From positions 1 to 64,000 of the forward strand of contig CAMAWT010000011.1 of the NCBI GenBank assembly GCA_945862065.1: a stretch of DNA of 64,000 nucleotides, written 5' to 3'. Under the pieces are notes generated by a model that did not search any database, had not been told where the DNA came from, and worked only from the letters and a program-made list of their open reading frames with translations. Origin of the DNA: Flavobacterium psychrophilum. GTDB lineage: Bacteria > Bacteroidota > Bacteroidia > Flavobacteriales > Flavobacteriaceae. A program made the position numbers and the translations under genes. Below are positions 17,401 to 25,181 of this stretch, piece by piece. How positions within the stretch are numbered: position 1 is the first letter of the stretch; each line of letters starts with the position of its first letter.

Positions 17401-20400
17401 CAGAACCAGTAATAGTAGTGCTTTGACCCAAACATATTTCATCGTCTGCAATAGTAATTCCATTAAAGTTTGGAGTTGTTGAAACATACACCAATTGATT
17501 TATTTTGTTATTACTTCTACATCCATCAGCAGCAACAATTTTTAAATTTGCTAAATAAATTCCTTCATTTGCATAAGCATGAGAAGCTGTAGCTGATGCC
17601 ACAGGTGTCGATCCGTCACCAAAATCCCATTCGTAAATTGCTCCAGTTCCATTTCCTGCAAAAGTTCCTGAACCTACAAATTCAATGGTACCACCTTGAC
17701 ATATTTTAATTGTATTATCAGCACCAGCGGCTGGTGTTGAGGCATTTAAGTTAGCAACAATTGAAGGGCAAGGAGGTCCGCAAATAATGGTTGCATCCCA
17801 ACCAGCTGCATTTAATGTTGCATTAGAAATAAATCTAAAGGTTAAACAACCTGAAGGACCAGCTGCAGTATAATTAGATATAATATTGGTTCCATAATAA
17901 GTTCCAACTACAGCGCCGGTAGTTGTGTTGTTTCCATCATAAATAGTTAAGGTATCATTCAAACTACTTACAAGGTTAAATGAATTGAAATAAACCGTAA
18001 CAACTTGTCCAGCTGAATCGGGACATATAGTTACTGTTCCACCTGGAGTTGTAGCTGTTACATTGTTTGGGTAATTCCCTGTTAGTCCACCTAAATCATA
18101 AAAGTGATCCCCAGCGCAATAATTAGGTAAAGTAGATGTAGTACTTGGGGTTACAGACCATAAACCTATATCGGTTCCAGACGTAGGTTGACAAATAGTT
18201 CGTACATAAAAAGTATAAGAAGTTTGTGAATTTAAACCCGTATATAAATAAGGACTCGCTCCAGCTAATTGACCCACTGAGGTAGCTGTTGGTGCAGGCG
18301 AACCTGTTGGTACTGCAATTACTTCCCATTGCGTTGCGCCTGGAGCATTGTTTGTCCAAGCTACAGAAATAGTTGAAAAAGTTTGAACCGTTGCTACAAC
18401 GTTTGTTGGTTTTGGACAACTTTCTGGAGTAGTAAATGTTGCTTTAATATTTGACCAAGGACCAACATCGTTTCCTGTACAAATGGCTCTTACATAAACA
18501 TCATAAGAAGTAACAGGAGTAAGTCCCGTATATATGTAAGGACTTGCTGTTGCTATTTGTCCCGTGGCAGAAGCACCGGGTGCTGGAGATCCAGCTGGTA
18601 CTGCAATTACTTCCCATTGTGTTGCCGTAGTTGCATTGTTTGTCCAAGAAACCGAAACTGTTGAATACGTAATACTTGCAACAGCTACATTGGTTGGTTT
18701 TTGACAAGATGGAAAAGGCTGACAAACCACATTTGCAATCCATCCTGATGATTGGGTGGTTGCATTACTAATAAATTGAAATGTTAAACCATTTCCTGAA
18801 GTAGACTCCACAACGGGTAATGTTGCAGTTAAATCTCCAGAAAAAGTTCCAATTAAAGTGGCCGCTGTTGAACTTCCATCGTAAACTCTTAACACATCCG
18901 AAGTAACTTGTGTGTTAAAAGCTGTAAAGGTTACTATAACTTGTTGACCTGGTATCGATGGCGTTATGGTTACAGTTCCTCCCGGTGTTGTAGCCGTTAC
19001 GTTATTTGGATAATTTCCTGCAGCTCCACCTAAATCTGTATAAACAGCTCCACAAACAGGAGGTGCTACCAAAGTAGTTACTGGTTTTGGTCCAGCCCAA
19101 CTACTTGATAATGATGAGCTACAAACACTTCTTACATATATATCGTAACAGGTGTCAGAATTCAATCCTGTCAAAGGAAATGGATTTGTTGTAGCAGTTA
19201 ATCCTGTAGAAGAAGCATTTGGTGCTGGAGACCCACAAGGTAAAGCTAATACTTCCCAACCAGTAGCCGTACCCGCTTCTTGCCATGCAACAGAAACTGA
19301 GGTCGATGTAACGGCAGATGTACTAACTGTAAAAGGTTTAGGACATGTTGGTAGTGCAGCACATGTTAAATTAGATACCCAACCTGTTGATGTTGTAGCG
19401 GCGTTACTTTTAAATACAAAAGTTAAACAACCATCTGCACTAGATGAAGTAAAGGGTCCAGGTATAGCTGTTCCTGTAAAAAATCCTGCCGTTGTTAATG
19501 GTGCCGCAGCTGCTGCAGCTCCACTAGAAATAAGTGGTGCCGTTACTGAGTTACCATTATATATGTACATACCGTCTCCGGCAGCGATGTCAAATGAAGT
19601 AAAAGTAACGGTTACAGCATTTCCTGCGGTAGGACAAACCGTTGTTGTTACATTTTGATTATTTTGATAGTTAGCCGCGACTCCTCCAATATCTGCATAA
19701 TTTCCACCACATTGAACAGGAGCTAAAGGTGTAGTAAATTGAGCTGATGTTGCCCAAGCACTTGTATTATTGGTGCCACAAATATTTCTTACATAATATT
19801 GGTATGTTGTGTTTGGTGATAAACCCGTTGCAGTAAAAGGAAGGGTTCCGCTATACGGAGTTCCAATGCCTGTTGGAGCATTTCCAGCGATGACAACCTC
19901 AACTTCCCAAGATGTTACACCAGGGCTAGTCCAGTTGAAATTGGCACTATTGAAGGTTATGGCTGAAGTTGTTAGTGCTGTTGGTACATTACATTGTTGT
20001 ACAACTTGTGCATTATCAATAATCCATCTATCACCCGTAAGACCTGTTGATGGCTGGTTTAACACCATCACAAAAGCGATATAGACACTTTGTCCTGCAT
20101 AGGCCGTTAAGTCAACAATTTTCTCTTCATAACCGTTGAATGTTGTTGTTAAAGAAGCTTCATCCCATTGTTGTAAAATAGTGTAGGCCGCTGGATTACT
20201 CTGTACTGCGGTAGATTGAGCCACTTTAATTTGATAAAAACAGTTTCCTTGAACTCCGTTTGAACCTGTTCGAGTCCAAAAACGCAATCTTCCATTTGTA
20301 GGAACCGTAATTAAAGGGGTTGCTAAATAATCTTCCGAAGTGTTACCCTGTCCAATATTTTCTCTATTAATAGATGCAGAATTTACTCCTGCATAAACAT

Positions 20401-20626
20401 TGGTAGATGGTGAATTATAAATATCCCATCTTACACCTGTGCCGACACCATTGTCAAAAACCATCCATTGGTTTCCAATTGTTCCAGTATCAAGCGTCCA
20501 TTCTGATGGATTGGTTGGTAAATCTGGTCCAGATGCGGTATTTTCAAAACCTTCTAATGGTAGTCCTTGTGAATAGCCCATTAATGAAAGAAATGAAAAA
20601 ATTAATAATAAAGTAATTTTTTTCAT
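14471..20626 (-). CDS. giant modular surface protein with gliding-motility (type-B T9SS) C-terminal domain
   Basis: 2051 residues. Signal peptide to about 19 (LMGYSQ). Then a choice-of-anchor-J/MAM-like domain (about 20-210), alternating fibronectin-III and CUB-like domains (about 212-950), a PKD domain (about 955-1060, EWDFGDGSTPV), a proprotein-convertase P-like domain (about 1085-1270, SYLGDLELRLISPTG) and a run of Ig-like ~80-residue modules rich in Ser/Thr/Asn (about 1290-1950). The C-terminus is the gliding-type sorting domain (SPKGIGAGDGLNDNFDLSGF, LEIFNRYGLKVYSK, LPDGTYYYVV). It is secreted by T9SS and displayed on the cell surface, probably for adhesion or gliding, with the PorP/SprF-like and PorE-like genes downstream as partners. 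Four of the Ig-like modules form a recent A-B-A-B duplication. Confidence 0.9.
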   Translation of the reverse strand: MKKITLLLIFSFLSLMGYSQGLPLEGFENTASGPDLPTNPSEWTLDTGTIGNQWMVFDNGVGTGVRWDIYNSPSTNVYAGVNSASINRENIGQGNTSEDYLATPLITVPTNGRLRFWTRTGSNGVQGNCFYQIKVAQSTAVQSNPAAYTILQQWDEASLTTTFNGYEEKIVDLTAYAGQSVYIAFVMVLNQPSTGLTGDRWIIDNAQVVQQCNVPTALTTSAITFNSANFNWTSPGVTSWEVEVVIAGNAPTGIGTPYSGTLPFTATGLSPNTTYQYYVRNICGTNNTSAWATSAQFTTPLAPVQCGGNYADIGGVAANYQNNQNVTTTVCPTAGNAVTVTFTSFDIAAGDGMYIYNGNSVTAPLISSGAAAAAAPLTTAGFFTGTAIPGPFTSSSADGCLTFVFKSNAATTSTGWVSNLTCAALPTCPKPFTVSTSAVTSTSVSVAWQEAGTATGWEVLALPCGSPAPNASSTGLTATTNPFPLTGLNSDTCYDIYVRSVCSSSLSSSWAGPKPVTTLVAPPVCGAVYTDLGGAAGNYPNNVTATTPGGTVTITPSIPGQQVIVTFTAFNTQVTSDVLRVYDGSSTAATLIGTFSGDLTATLPVVESTSGNGLTFQFISNATTQSSGWIANVVCQPFPSCQKPTNVAVASITYSTVSVSWTNNATTATQWEVIAVPAGSPAPGASATGQIATASPYIYTGLTPVTSYDVYVRAICTGNDVGPWSNIKATFTTPESCPKPTNVVATVQTFSTISVAWTNNAPGATQWEVIAVPTGSPAPTATSVGQLAGASPYLYTGLNSQTSYTFYVRTICQPTSGTDIGLWSVTPSTTSTLPNYCAGDHFYDLGGLTGNYPNNVTATTPGGTVTICPDSAGQVVTVYFNSFNLVSSLNDTLTIYDGNNTTTGAVVGTYYGTNIISNYTAAGPSGCLTFRFISNATLNAAGWDATIICGPPCPSIVANLNASTPAAGADNTIKICQGGTIEFVGSGTFAGNGTGAIYEWDFGDGSTPVASATASHAYANEGIYLANLKIVAADGCRSNNKINQLVYVSTTPNFNGITIADDEICLGQSTTITGSVVTKPFFKDCAPPVSGTTFLPDGAGNSYQSQVPVDCFPFGTTLTAASQISSVCINMEHSYLGDLELRLISPTGQSIILKQYPGGGGTYLGCPLDDPAVGPGTGRNYCFTPTATTLLVNGTTSTCGTPAGNSVVAGNYAPVQSFAGLIGSPLNGNWSLLVTDNLNVDNGYIFDWTIDFVSSILPTNYQFTPVVSNTNWTPNPEITATNGQTITVTPTTVGQRCYTYNMTDDFGCTYSKQVCLNVTAGVSLSDLTSVATICNGEDGVFTLTGSPDTTVSYNVNGGTNQTVALNNAGQATITLPGLTTSTTVNTTYITAPVIPTSGNAITVTGGVNPTNAVGAISAVGSTASATNCATINSTSSSMTLTFDDEILAGTNMTISIARSNTAGSVNISDGSTAPPTVFNNVLNPGPNAVIQHITFTPTINTNTITITRINGNIFVDGAQYSFNAPGCDAPAIKTSTINVTPVLTDPVITNVSEICAGSDAVFNVSGLPNATISYTIDGGAVQTITLNGSGLGTITITAPTNTVNLAFSNLNLTNCNRTLTNTASIVVKPVPSITNFVSNSPLCAGDNAIFTVSGTPNSNVTYTIGSGSNQQLALGATGQNTITVNAVTANTSVSLSNVDLNGCALPSTQSLTVSVSPVLFDPTITNVTEICTGSDAVFNVTGLPNGIIAYSINGGASQQLTLSATGTGVITSNTPSATVNLAVASISINACTRLLTNTATIVVKPTPSITNFSSVSPICAGLNAVFTVTGTANSNVTYSIGTGANQQLALGATGQNTITVTAPTSNSTVSLSNILLNGCSQASTQSVTVTVVPNTLASFSIVPEYCVGQAVMPLPTLSDNNVSGTWLPATVNTSISGPASYVFTPTVTLCAQTTTVDLLVNGCSIQKGISPKGIGAGDGLNDNFDLSGFNVSKLEIFNRYGLKVYSKSNYQDEWFGQSDKGDELPDGTYYYVVYFSDSETKTGWIYINREK
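14950..16010 (-). repeat. internal tandem duplication (~528 bp unit) in the giant surface protein gene
   Basis: Two copies of an A-B pair of Ig-like modules sit in tandem. The shared core TAATGCCAATTGTTG occurs at about 15077 and 15605, an offset of 528 bp or 176 codons. In protein, QQLALGATGQNTITV and TNVxEIC(A/T)GSDAVFNV each appear twice. Confidence 0.8.
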
Positions 20627-20668
20627 TAAATGAAATTTTAGTTAGTTGATTAAAATAGATTAAGAAAC

Positions 20669-20676
20669 CAAATTTA
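20669..20676 (-). promoter_or_regulatory. putative -7 box for the adhesin operon
   Basis: TAAATTTG on the minus strand, a perfect TAnnTTTG match about 43 bp before the ATG of the giant surface protein. The -33 element is weak. Confidence 0.4.
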
Positions 20677-20762
20677 ACAAAAAAAGTTTACGAAAGTGAT
20701 AAATATTATCATTTAATTAAAAAAAAGTTATTTCAGTGTGAATAATAAGACAAAATAGGGCC

Positions 20763-20789
20763 TTGTTTGTTTTGTAATCTCTAATTTTG
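20763..20789 (+). promoter_or_regulatory. putative hflX promoter
   Basis: TTG at 20763-20765 and TAATTTTG at 20782-20789, separated by 16 bp, just below the usual spacing. The box lies 17 bp before the hflX ATG. Confidence 0.45.
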
Positions 20790-20806
20790 TTACCTGATTA
20801 ATTATT

Positions 20807-22027
20807 ATGTTAGAAAAAGAAAAAACTAGTTTTGAAAAAACCGTTGTGATTGGTATTGTTACTCAAAACCAAAACGAAGAAAAACTTACCGAATATCTTG
20901 ATGAGCTCGAATTTTTGACCTTTACTGCAGGCGGTGAAGTCGTGAAACGTTTTTGGCAAAAAATGGATAAACCCAATCCTAAAACATTTTTGGGAACCGG
21001 AAAAATAGAAGAAATTCATCTGTATGTAAAAGAAAACGATATTTCATCAGTTATCTTTGATGATGAACTTACTCCTTCTCAACAAAAAAACATTTCCAAA
21101 ATTATGGATTGTAAAATCCTTGATAGAACGAACCTTATTTTGGATATTTTTGCACAACGTGCCGAAACATCGTATGCCAGAACACAAGTAGAATTGGCGC
21201 AATGCATCTATTTATTACCAAGATTATCTGGACTATGGACGCATTTGGAACGTCAAAAAGGAGGTATTGGTATGCGCGGACCTGGAGAAACGGAGATTGA
21301 AACCGACCGACGAATTGTTCGTGATCGTATTGCTTTATTAAAAGACAAAATCAAAACAATAGACCGTCAAATGTCGGTGCAACGCAGTAATAGAGGCGCA
21401 ATGGTGCGTGTGGCATTGGTTGGATATACCAATGTTGGAAAATCAACCTTGATGAATGTAATAAGTAAAAGTGAGGTTTTTGTAGAAAACAAGCTGTTTG
21501 CAACATTGGACACAACGGTTCGGAAAGTAGTTATCGGAAATTTACCCTTTCTATTGTCTGATACTGTTGGTTTTATTAGAAAACTACCTACGCAATTGGT
21601 TGACTCTTTCAAAAGTACTCTTGATGAAGTGCGTGAAGCAGATTTATTATTACACGTTGTTGATATTTCGCACCCCGATTTTGAAGATCATATTGCATCG
21701 GTAAACCAGATTTTACAGGATATTAAATGCAACGACAAACCTGTTATTATGGTATTTAATAAAATTGACGCCTACAAACATTTGACTATTGAACATGATG
21801 ATTTAATTACTGAAAAAACCAACAAACATTTCACTCTTGACGAATGGAAACAAACCTGGATGAGTGCCGTTGGAAGCGAGAATGCGCTGTTTATTTCTGC
21901 CATCAACAAAGAAAATTTTGAAGAATTTAGAGAACGTGTTTATGAAAAAGTGCGAGAAATTCATGTAACACGATTCCCATACAACAAATTTTTATATCCT
22001 GATTTTAAAGATATAGTGGTTGAGTAA
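20807..22027 (+). CDS. hflX: GTPase HflX
   Basis: 406 residues. An N-terminal HflX domain (about 10-180) carries the family stretch QVELAQCIYLLPRLSGLW and GGIGMRGPGETEIE. The G domain starts near 200, with G1 GYTNVGKST, G3 DTVGFI and G4 NKID. HflX binds the large ribosomal subunit and splits stalled or hibernating ribosomes, for example after heat stress. It is divergent from the adhesin operon and followed by a repeat-rich gap. Confidence 0.96.
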   Translation: MLEKEKTSFEKTVVIGIVTQNQNEEKLTEYLDELEFLTFTAGGEVVKRFWQKMDKPNPKTFLGTGKIEEIHLYVKENDISSVIFDDELTPSQQKNISKIMDCKILDRTNLILDIFAQRAETSYARTQVELAQCIYLLPRLSGLWTHLERQKGGIGMRGPGETEIETDRRIVRDRIALLKDKIKTIDRQMSVQRSNRGAMVRVALVGYTNVGKSTLMNVISKSEVFVENKLFATLDTTVRKVVIGNLPFLLSDTVGFIRKLPTQLVDSFKSTLDEVREADLLLHVVDISHPDFEDHIASVNQILQDIKCNDKPVIMVFNKIDAYKHLTIEHDDLITEKTNKHFTLDEWKQTWMSAVGSENALFISAINKENFEEFRERVYEKVREIHVTRFPYNKFLYPDFKDIVVE

Positions 22028-22059
22028 ACAACTTTTATTTTATACTTGAAGCACAACAC

Positions 22060-22270
22060 CCCATTCCATAAGCCGTTTTGTCCTGCTTTCGCCTTTATCT
22101 CCCTTGCCCTCCGGGACTACGGGAGGATATCGGCTCTATCAGGGCTAGATATGACAAGTAGATTTTCAGTTGAAAAATAGTCGAAAGTCATAAAGTTGCA
22201 AAGTTACCTATTGACCAAAATAAAACTTAAAGTACTTTGAAAACTTTGAAACTAAAAACTCTGAGGCTCA
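22060..22270. repeat. GC-rich hairpin element plus degenerate AAAGT/GAAAGTC repeats
   Basis: Bases about 22075-22150 are GC-rich and include a hairpin (CCCTCCGGGACTACGGGAGG region) and the end block CTATCAGGGCTAG, which I recall as a common flavobacterial intergenic element of a different family from copies A-C. Bases 22181-22195 (TCGAAAGTCATAAAG) match exactly a 15-mer at 29680-29694 beside a four-helix-bundle cassette. The rest is degenerate ACTTTGAAA-type simple sequence. No gene is seen between hflX and the DUF3078 gene. Confidence 0.55.
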
Positions 22271-22276
22271 ATAACT

Positions 22277-23170
22277 TTAAAAACCGTAGTTTACACCAAG
22301 CCCAATAACTTGTCTTGTTTGAAAACCTTTGAAAGCATTATCGTCATAAATGGTTTGAAAAGCAAAATTTGCAGAAAGCGTTTTGTTGATTTTCATGGCA
22401 ATATTTAATTGGTAATCAATATCTACATTTTGTGGATTTTCTAAATAATTTGAGTAAAGGTTCAAAATGTTTTCTGCATACACATTTTCCATTAATTTGA
22501 ATTTATAATAACCGTTTACAGCAGCTCCAAGTTCATATCTTGTTGTTTTGCCTTGCTCTACTCCAAATGAAGTTCCAAATTCTGTAAAATATGGATTTAC
22601 AATAATTAATTTTGAGGTTAAAGGTGCAAAGTTAAACTTAAAATTATCGCTTTTTTTCCATAAAAACCCAGGTCCAAACTGAAAAAAGGCAGGAGAAAAG
22701 AACTGTGAAATTCTAACTGACGTAGCCGCAGGATCTAAACCAGCGTCCATTTGTGTTTTAAAATTGAAGAATGCTGAATAAAACCAATTTCCAGTAGCTT
22801 TTTTACCTAATAACGAATTGAATTCTATTCGATCATCTGTTTTTTGAAGGTCTTGATCTTTGATTTTTGTGATTCCGTAAGCAACGATTAATTTGTTATC
22901 CCAATTCCAGCCATCGTGTTTGTAGTTGAAATCATAATTAACACCAATATTCCCAGATATGTTGCTCTGTCCACCAGCTTGCCAATTACTGAAAGTTGCT
23001 TGGTTGGCCAAAAGTGTAAAGGTTCCTTTTTTAACCCATCCATTTGGCTTGTCCTCACCTGTCTTCTGAATAGCTTCTTCTGTTTTCTTTAATAGTTCTT
23101 TTTCGTTTTCTTGTGCATTTAGGTTGTAAATACTGACCAATAATGTTACAGCTAATACTAATTTTTTCAT
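22277..23170 (-). CDS. DUF3078 domain-containing protein, probable outer-membrane barrel
   Basis: 297 residues with a signal peptide ending at about 19 (YNLNAQ). A short charged helix (about 20-45) precedes the DUF3078 body: GWVKKGTFTLLANQATFSNWQ, then alternating beta-strands with aromatic girdles, ending GLGVNYGF with a terminal Phe typical of outer-membrane barrels. Function is unknown. It ends the SUF-cluster gene string and follows the DUF2480 gene by about 60 bp. Confidence 0.88.
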   Translation of the reverse strand: MKKLVLAVTLLVSIYNLNAQENEKELLKKTEEAIQKTGEDKPNGWVKKGTFTLLANQATFSNWQAGGQSNISGNIGVNYDFNYKHDGWNWDNKLIVAYGITKIKDQDLQKTDDRIEFNSLLGKKATGNWFYSAFFNFKTQMDAGLDPAATSVRISQFFSPAFFQFGPGFLWKKSDNFKFNFAPLTSKLIIVNPYFTEFGTSFGVEQGKTTRYELGAAVNGYYKFKLMENVYAENILNLYSNYLENPQNVDIDYQLNIAMKINKTLSANFAFQTIYDDNAFKGFQTRQVIGLGVNYGF

Positions 23171-23232
23171 GTGTTAATTTAATATTTTAGAGAACAAAGA
23201 TATTTTGTGTTTTTCTAAAAAAAATTGTCATT

Positions 23233-23745
23233 TCACAAGTTCTTTGCTTTTTTATACAATGGAACAGCTGAGCAGGCCTCACCATACATAATGCTTTTGG
23301 CAAATTTTTGTAATTGTTGAATGGCGATAATATAAGCAATTTCTGGAACTGGCTTTTTTGAACAGCCTTTTAAAATGACTGCTTTTTCTTGATAAATGGA
23401 ATAATCTAACTTTGATAATATTTCAGTAAAAAGAACACTATCTATGTCTTTTATATTGCCTGTTATTGTTTTTTTGGCAAAAGGGGTCAGATAAACGGTA
23501 ACCAAAATGGTTGCCCACGCAGGAATAATAGCATCTGTAGAACAATTTACTGCAACAAAATGGTCTTGATATTGCGCCCAATGATGGTTTGACAAGGCGT
23601 TTCTAAAATCCTTTTCTTTAAGTAAAACACCATCCTCAAGCCATTGTGAAATATCAATTTGAGTGCGAATTCCATCTTGATAATAATCTTCCAAATCGAA
23701 AACTTCCAAGGCACTATTGGCAACTTTATTTATAATTTCTTCCAT
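23233..23745 (-). CDS. DUF2480 family protein
   Basis: Starting at the ATG at 23743-23745 gives 170 residues (MEEIINKVANSALEVFDLED); an upstream TTG would add 11 non-conserved residues. I recall DUF2480 as conserved in Bacteroidota and commonly linked to SUF genes. Two Cys stand out (VNCSTDAIIPAWA, KGCSKKPVP) plus one in GEACSAVPLYK. No biochemical role is known to me. It follows the DUF59 protein in the SUF cluster. Confidence 0.85.
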   Translation of the reverse strand: MEEIINKVANSALEVFDLEDYYQDGIRTQIDISQWLEDGVLLKEKDFRNALSNHHWAQYQDHFVAVNCSTDAIIPAWATILVTVYLTPFAKKTITGNIKDIDSVLFTEILSKLDYSIYQEKAVILKGCSKKPVPEIAYIIAIQQLQKFAKSIMYGEACSAVPLYKKAKNL

Positions 23746-23822
23746 ATTTTTGGATTTAAGTAAAAGGTCTAACTTCAAAAGGCAACTGCTTTAGACTTTC
23801 GCCTTTCGACATTTGACTTCAA

Positions 23823-24146
23823 TTACAACATTCCCAATTCTAGTTTTGCTTCTTCGCTCATTAAATCTTTGCTCCAAGGCGGGTCGAATGTGATTTCAAC
23901 TTCGCACGATTTTACGCTTTCAATTGTTTGGATTTTTTCTTCTACTTCTCGAGGCAAAGACTCTGCAACCGGGCAGTTTGGTGAGGTTAAAGTCATTAGT
24001 ATTTTAACATCATTATCTTCGTTAATCATCACGTCGTAGATAAGCCCTAATTCGTAAATATCAACTGGGATTTCAGGGTCATAAATGCCTTTTAGTTTTT
24101 TTACTACGTCGTCCCCTAAGTTTATTGTGTCGTTAAATTGTTCCAT
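23823..24146 (-). CDS. DUF59/MIP18-like iron-sulfur assembly protein of the SUF operon
   Basis: 107 residues covering one MIP18 (DUF59) domain: LKGIYDPEIPVDIYELGLIY, MTLTSPNCPVAESLP with the conserved Cys of the family, and ITFDPPWSKDLMSEEAK. Members help deliver or mature Fe-S clusters and are co-operonic with suf genes, as here between sufE and DUF2480. SufT-like naming is possible but the SufT active-site prefix is absent. Confidence 0.92.
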   Translation of the reverse strand: MEQFNDTINLGDDVVKKLKGIYDPEIPVDIYELGLIYDVMINEDNDVKILMTLTSPNCPVAESLPREVEEKIQTIESVKSCEVEITFDPPWSKDLMSEEAKLELGML

Positions 24147-24318
24147 AATTTTTTATTTTTATTTTTCACCAAATAAGGCATTTAAGTTTTTTCACTCTTT
24201 TCTAGTTATACATTTTTTAGTCCACTAAAAAATGTACTTACTGATGCTTCTCTTGTCTTTATTAATGTGTGTTTTGATAATATATTAAACAACTTTTATT
24301 ACTTATATGTTTAAAAAT

Positions 24319-24738
24319 CTAGTTTTTAGACTCAAACGCCAAAGCATACATTTTAATATTTTTTACCATCGATACCAATCCATTAGCGCGTGTAGGTGAC
24401 AAATGTTCTTTTAACCCAATTTCATCTATAAAATCAGTGTTTGCTGCTAATATTGCCGCTGGTGTTTGGTTTGAAAAAGCCCGAATCAATATCGCAATTA
24501 TTCCTTTGGTTAAAATAGCATCACTATCAGCAGTATAGACAATTTTATCCTCTTTTACTTCTGCATGCACCCAAACTTTTGATTGGCAACCCTTGATTAT
24601 ATTATCTTCCGTTTTGTATGATGCTTCAATTAAAGGCAATGATTTTCCTAATTCAATAATATATTCATACCGATCCATCCAATCATCAAAAATTGAAAAT
24701 TCGTCAACAATACTATCTTGTATTTCTTGTATATTCAT
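24319..24738 (-). CDS. sufE: SufE family sulfur acceptor
   Basis: 139 residues, the usual SufE length. Cys51 in IIKGCQSKVWV is the sulfur-accepting residue that takes persulfide from SufS. The conserved end segment LSPTRANGLVSMVKNIK is present. The ATG overlaps the stop codon of the lipoprotein gene by one base (TAATG), indicating translational coupling. Confidence 0.95.
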   Translation of the reverse strand: MNIQEIQDSIVDEFSIFDDWMDRYEYIIELGKSLPLIEASYKTEDNIIKGCQSKVWVHAEVKEDKIVYTADSDAILTKGIIAILIRAFSNQTPAAILAANTDFIDEIGLKEHLSPTRANGLVSMVKNIKMYALAFESKN

Positions 24739-25169
24739 TATTTTTTGTTTGCTAATTCAACTATTTTTTGAATCATTTTTTCAATTTCTACAGGCGGATT
24801 TCCATGGTCAAATTCAACCGATTGATAATCTTTTTCTTTGAAAACTATTTTTACATTTGCTATTGCAGCGCCATCAGAAAATCGTTTTTGGGTTGGGTCT
24901 TTAAAAGTAGATAGTTTTTCAAGTTCAATCAATTGAAAATCGGTAACTAACTCTTTCCAATCACTTTCGGATATTGAAATAACTTTTTTATCGGGGTTAT
25001 TTCTATCGTTTTGCAAAAATAATTCGCTGTTTTGAACCATAATATTCTGATAAAATCCGCGAGAAGTTGATGTATACTCAATCCGGGTGTTTTTCATTTC
25101 TTTAGAATCAGAATCAGAGCATCCTTTGCCTAAAAATAATGTCAATAAGATAAATGAAAGTAGTTTCAT
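24738..25169 (-). CDS. small lipoprotein in the suf operon
   Basis: 143 residues with a lipoprotein signal (MKLLSFILLTLFLGKGCSDS, lipobox Cys17). The mature domain is a small alpha/beta protein (TRIEYTSTSRGFYQNIMVQ, ISISESDWKELV, VKIVFKEKDYQSVEFDHGNP). I recall it as a common flavobacterial neighbour of sufS/sufE, but I know no function for it. It is coupled to sufE by a one-base overlap and follows sufS by 12 bp. Confidence 0.8.
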   Translation of the reverse strand: MKLLSFILLTLFLGKGCSDSDSKEMKNTRIEYTSTSRGFYQNIMVQNSELFLQNDRNNPDKKVISISESDWKELVTDFQLIELEKLSTFKDPTQKRFSDGAAIANVKIVFKEKDYQSVEFDHGNPPVEIEKMIQKIVELANKK

Positions 25170-25181
25170 ACTATTTTTAAT

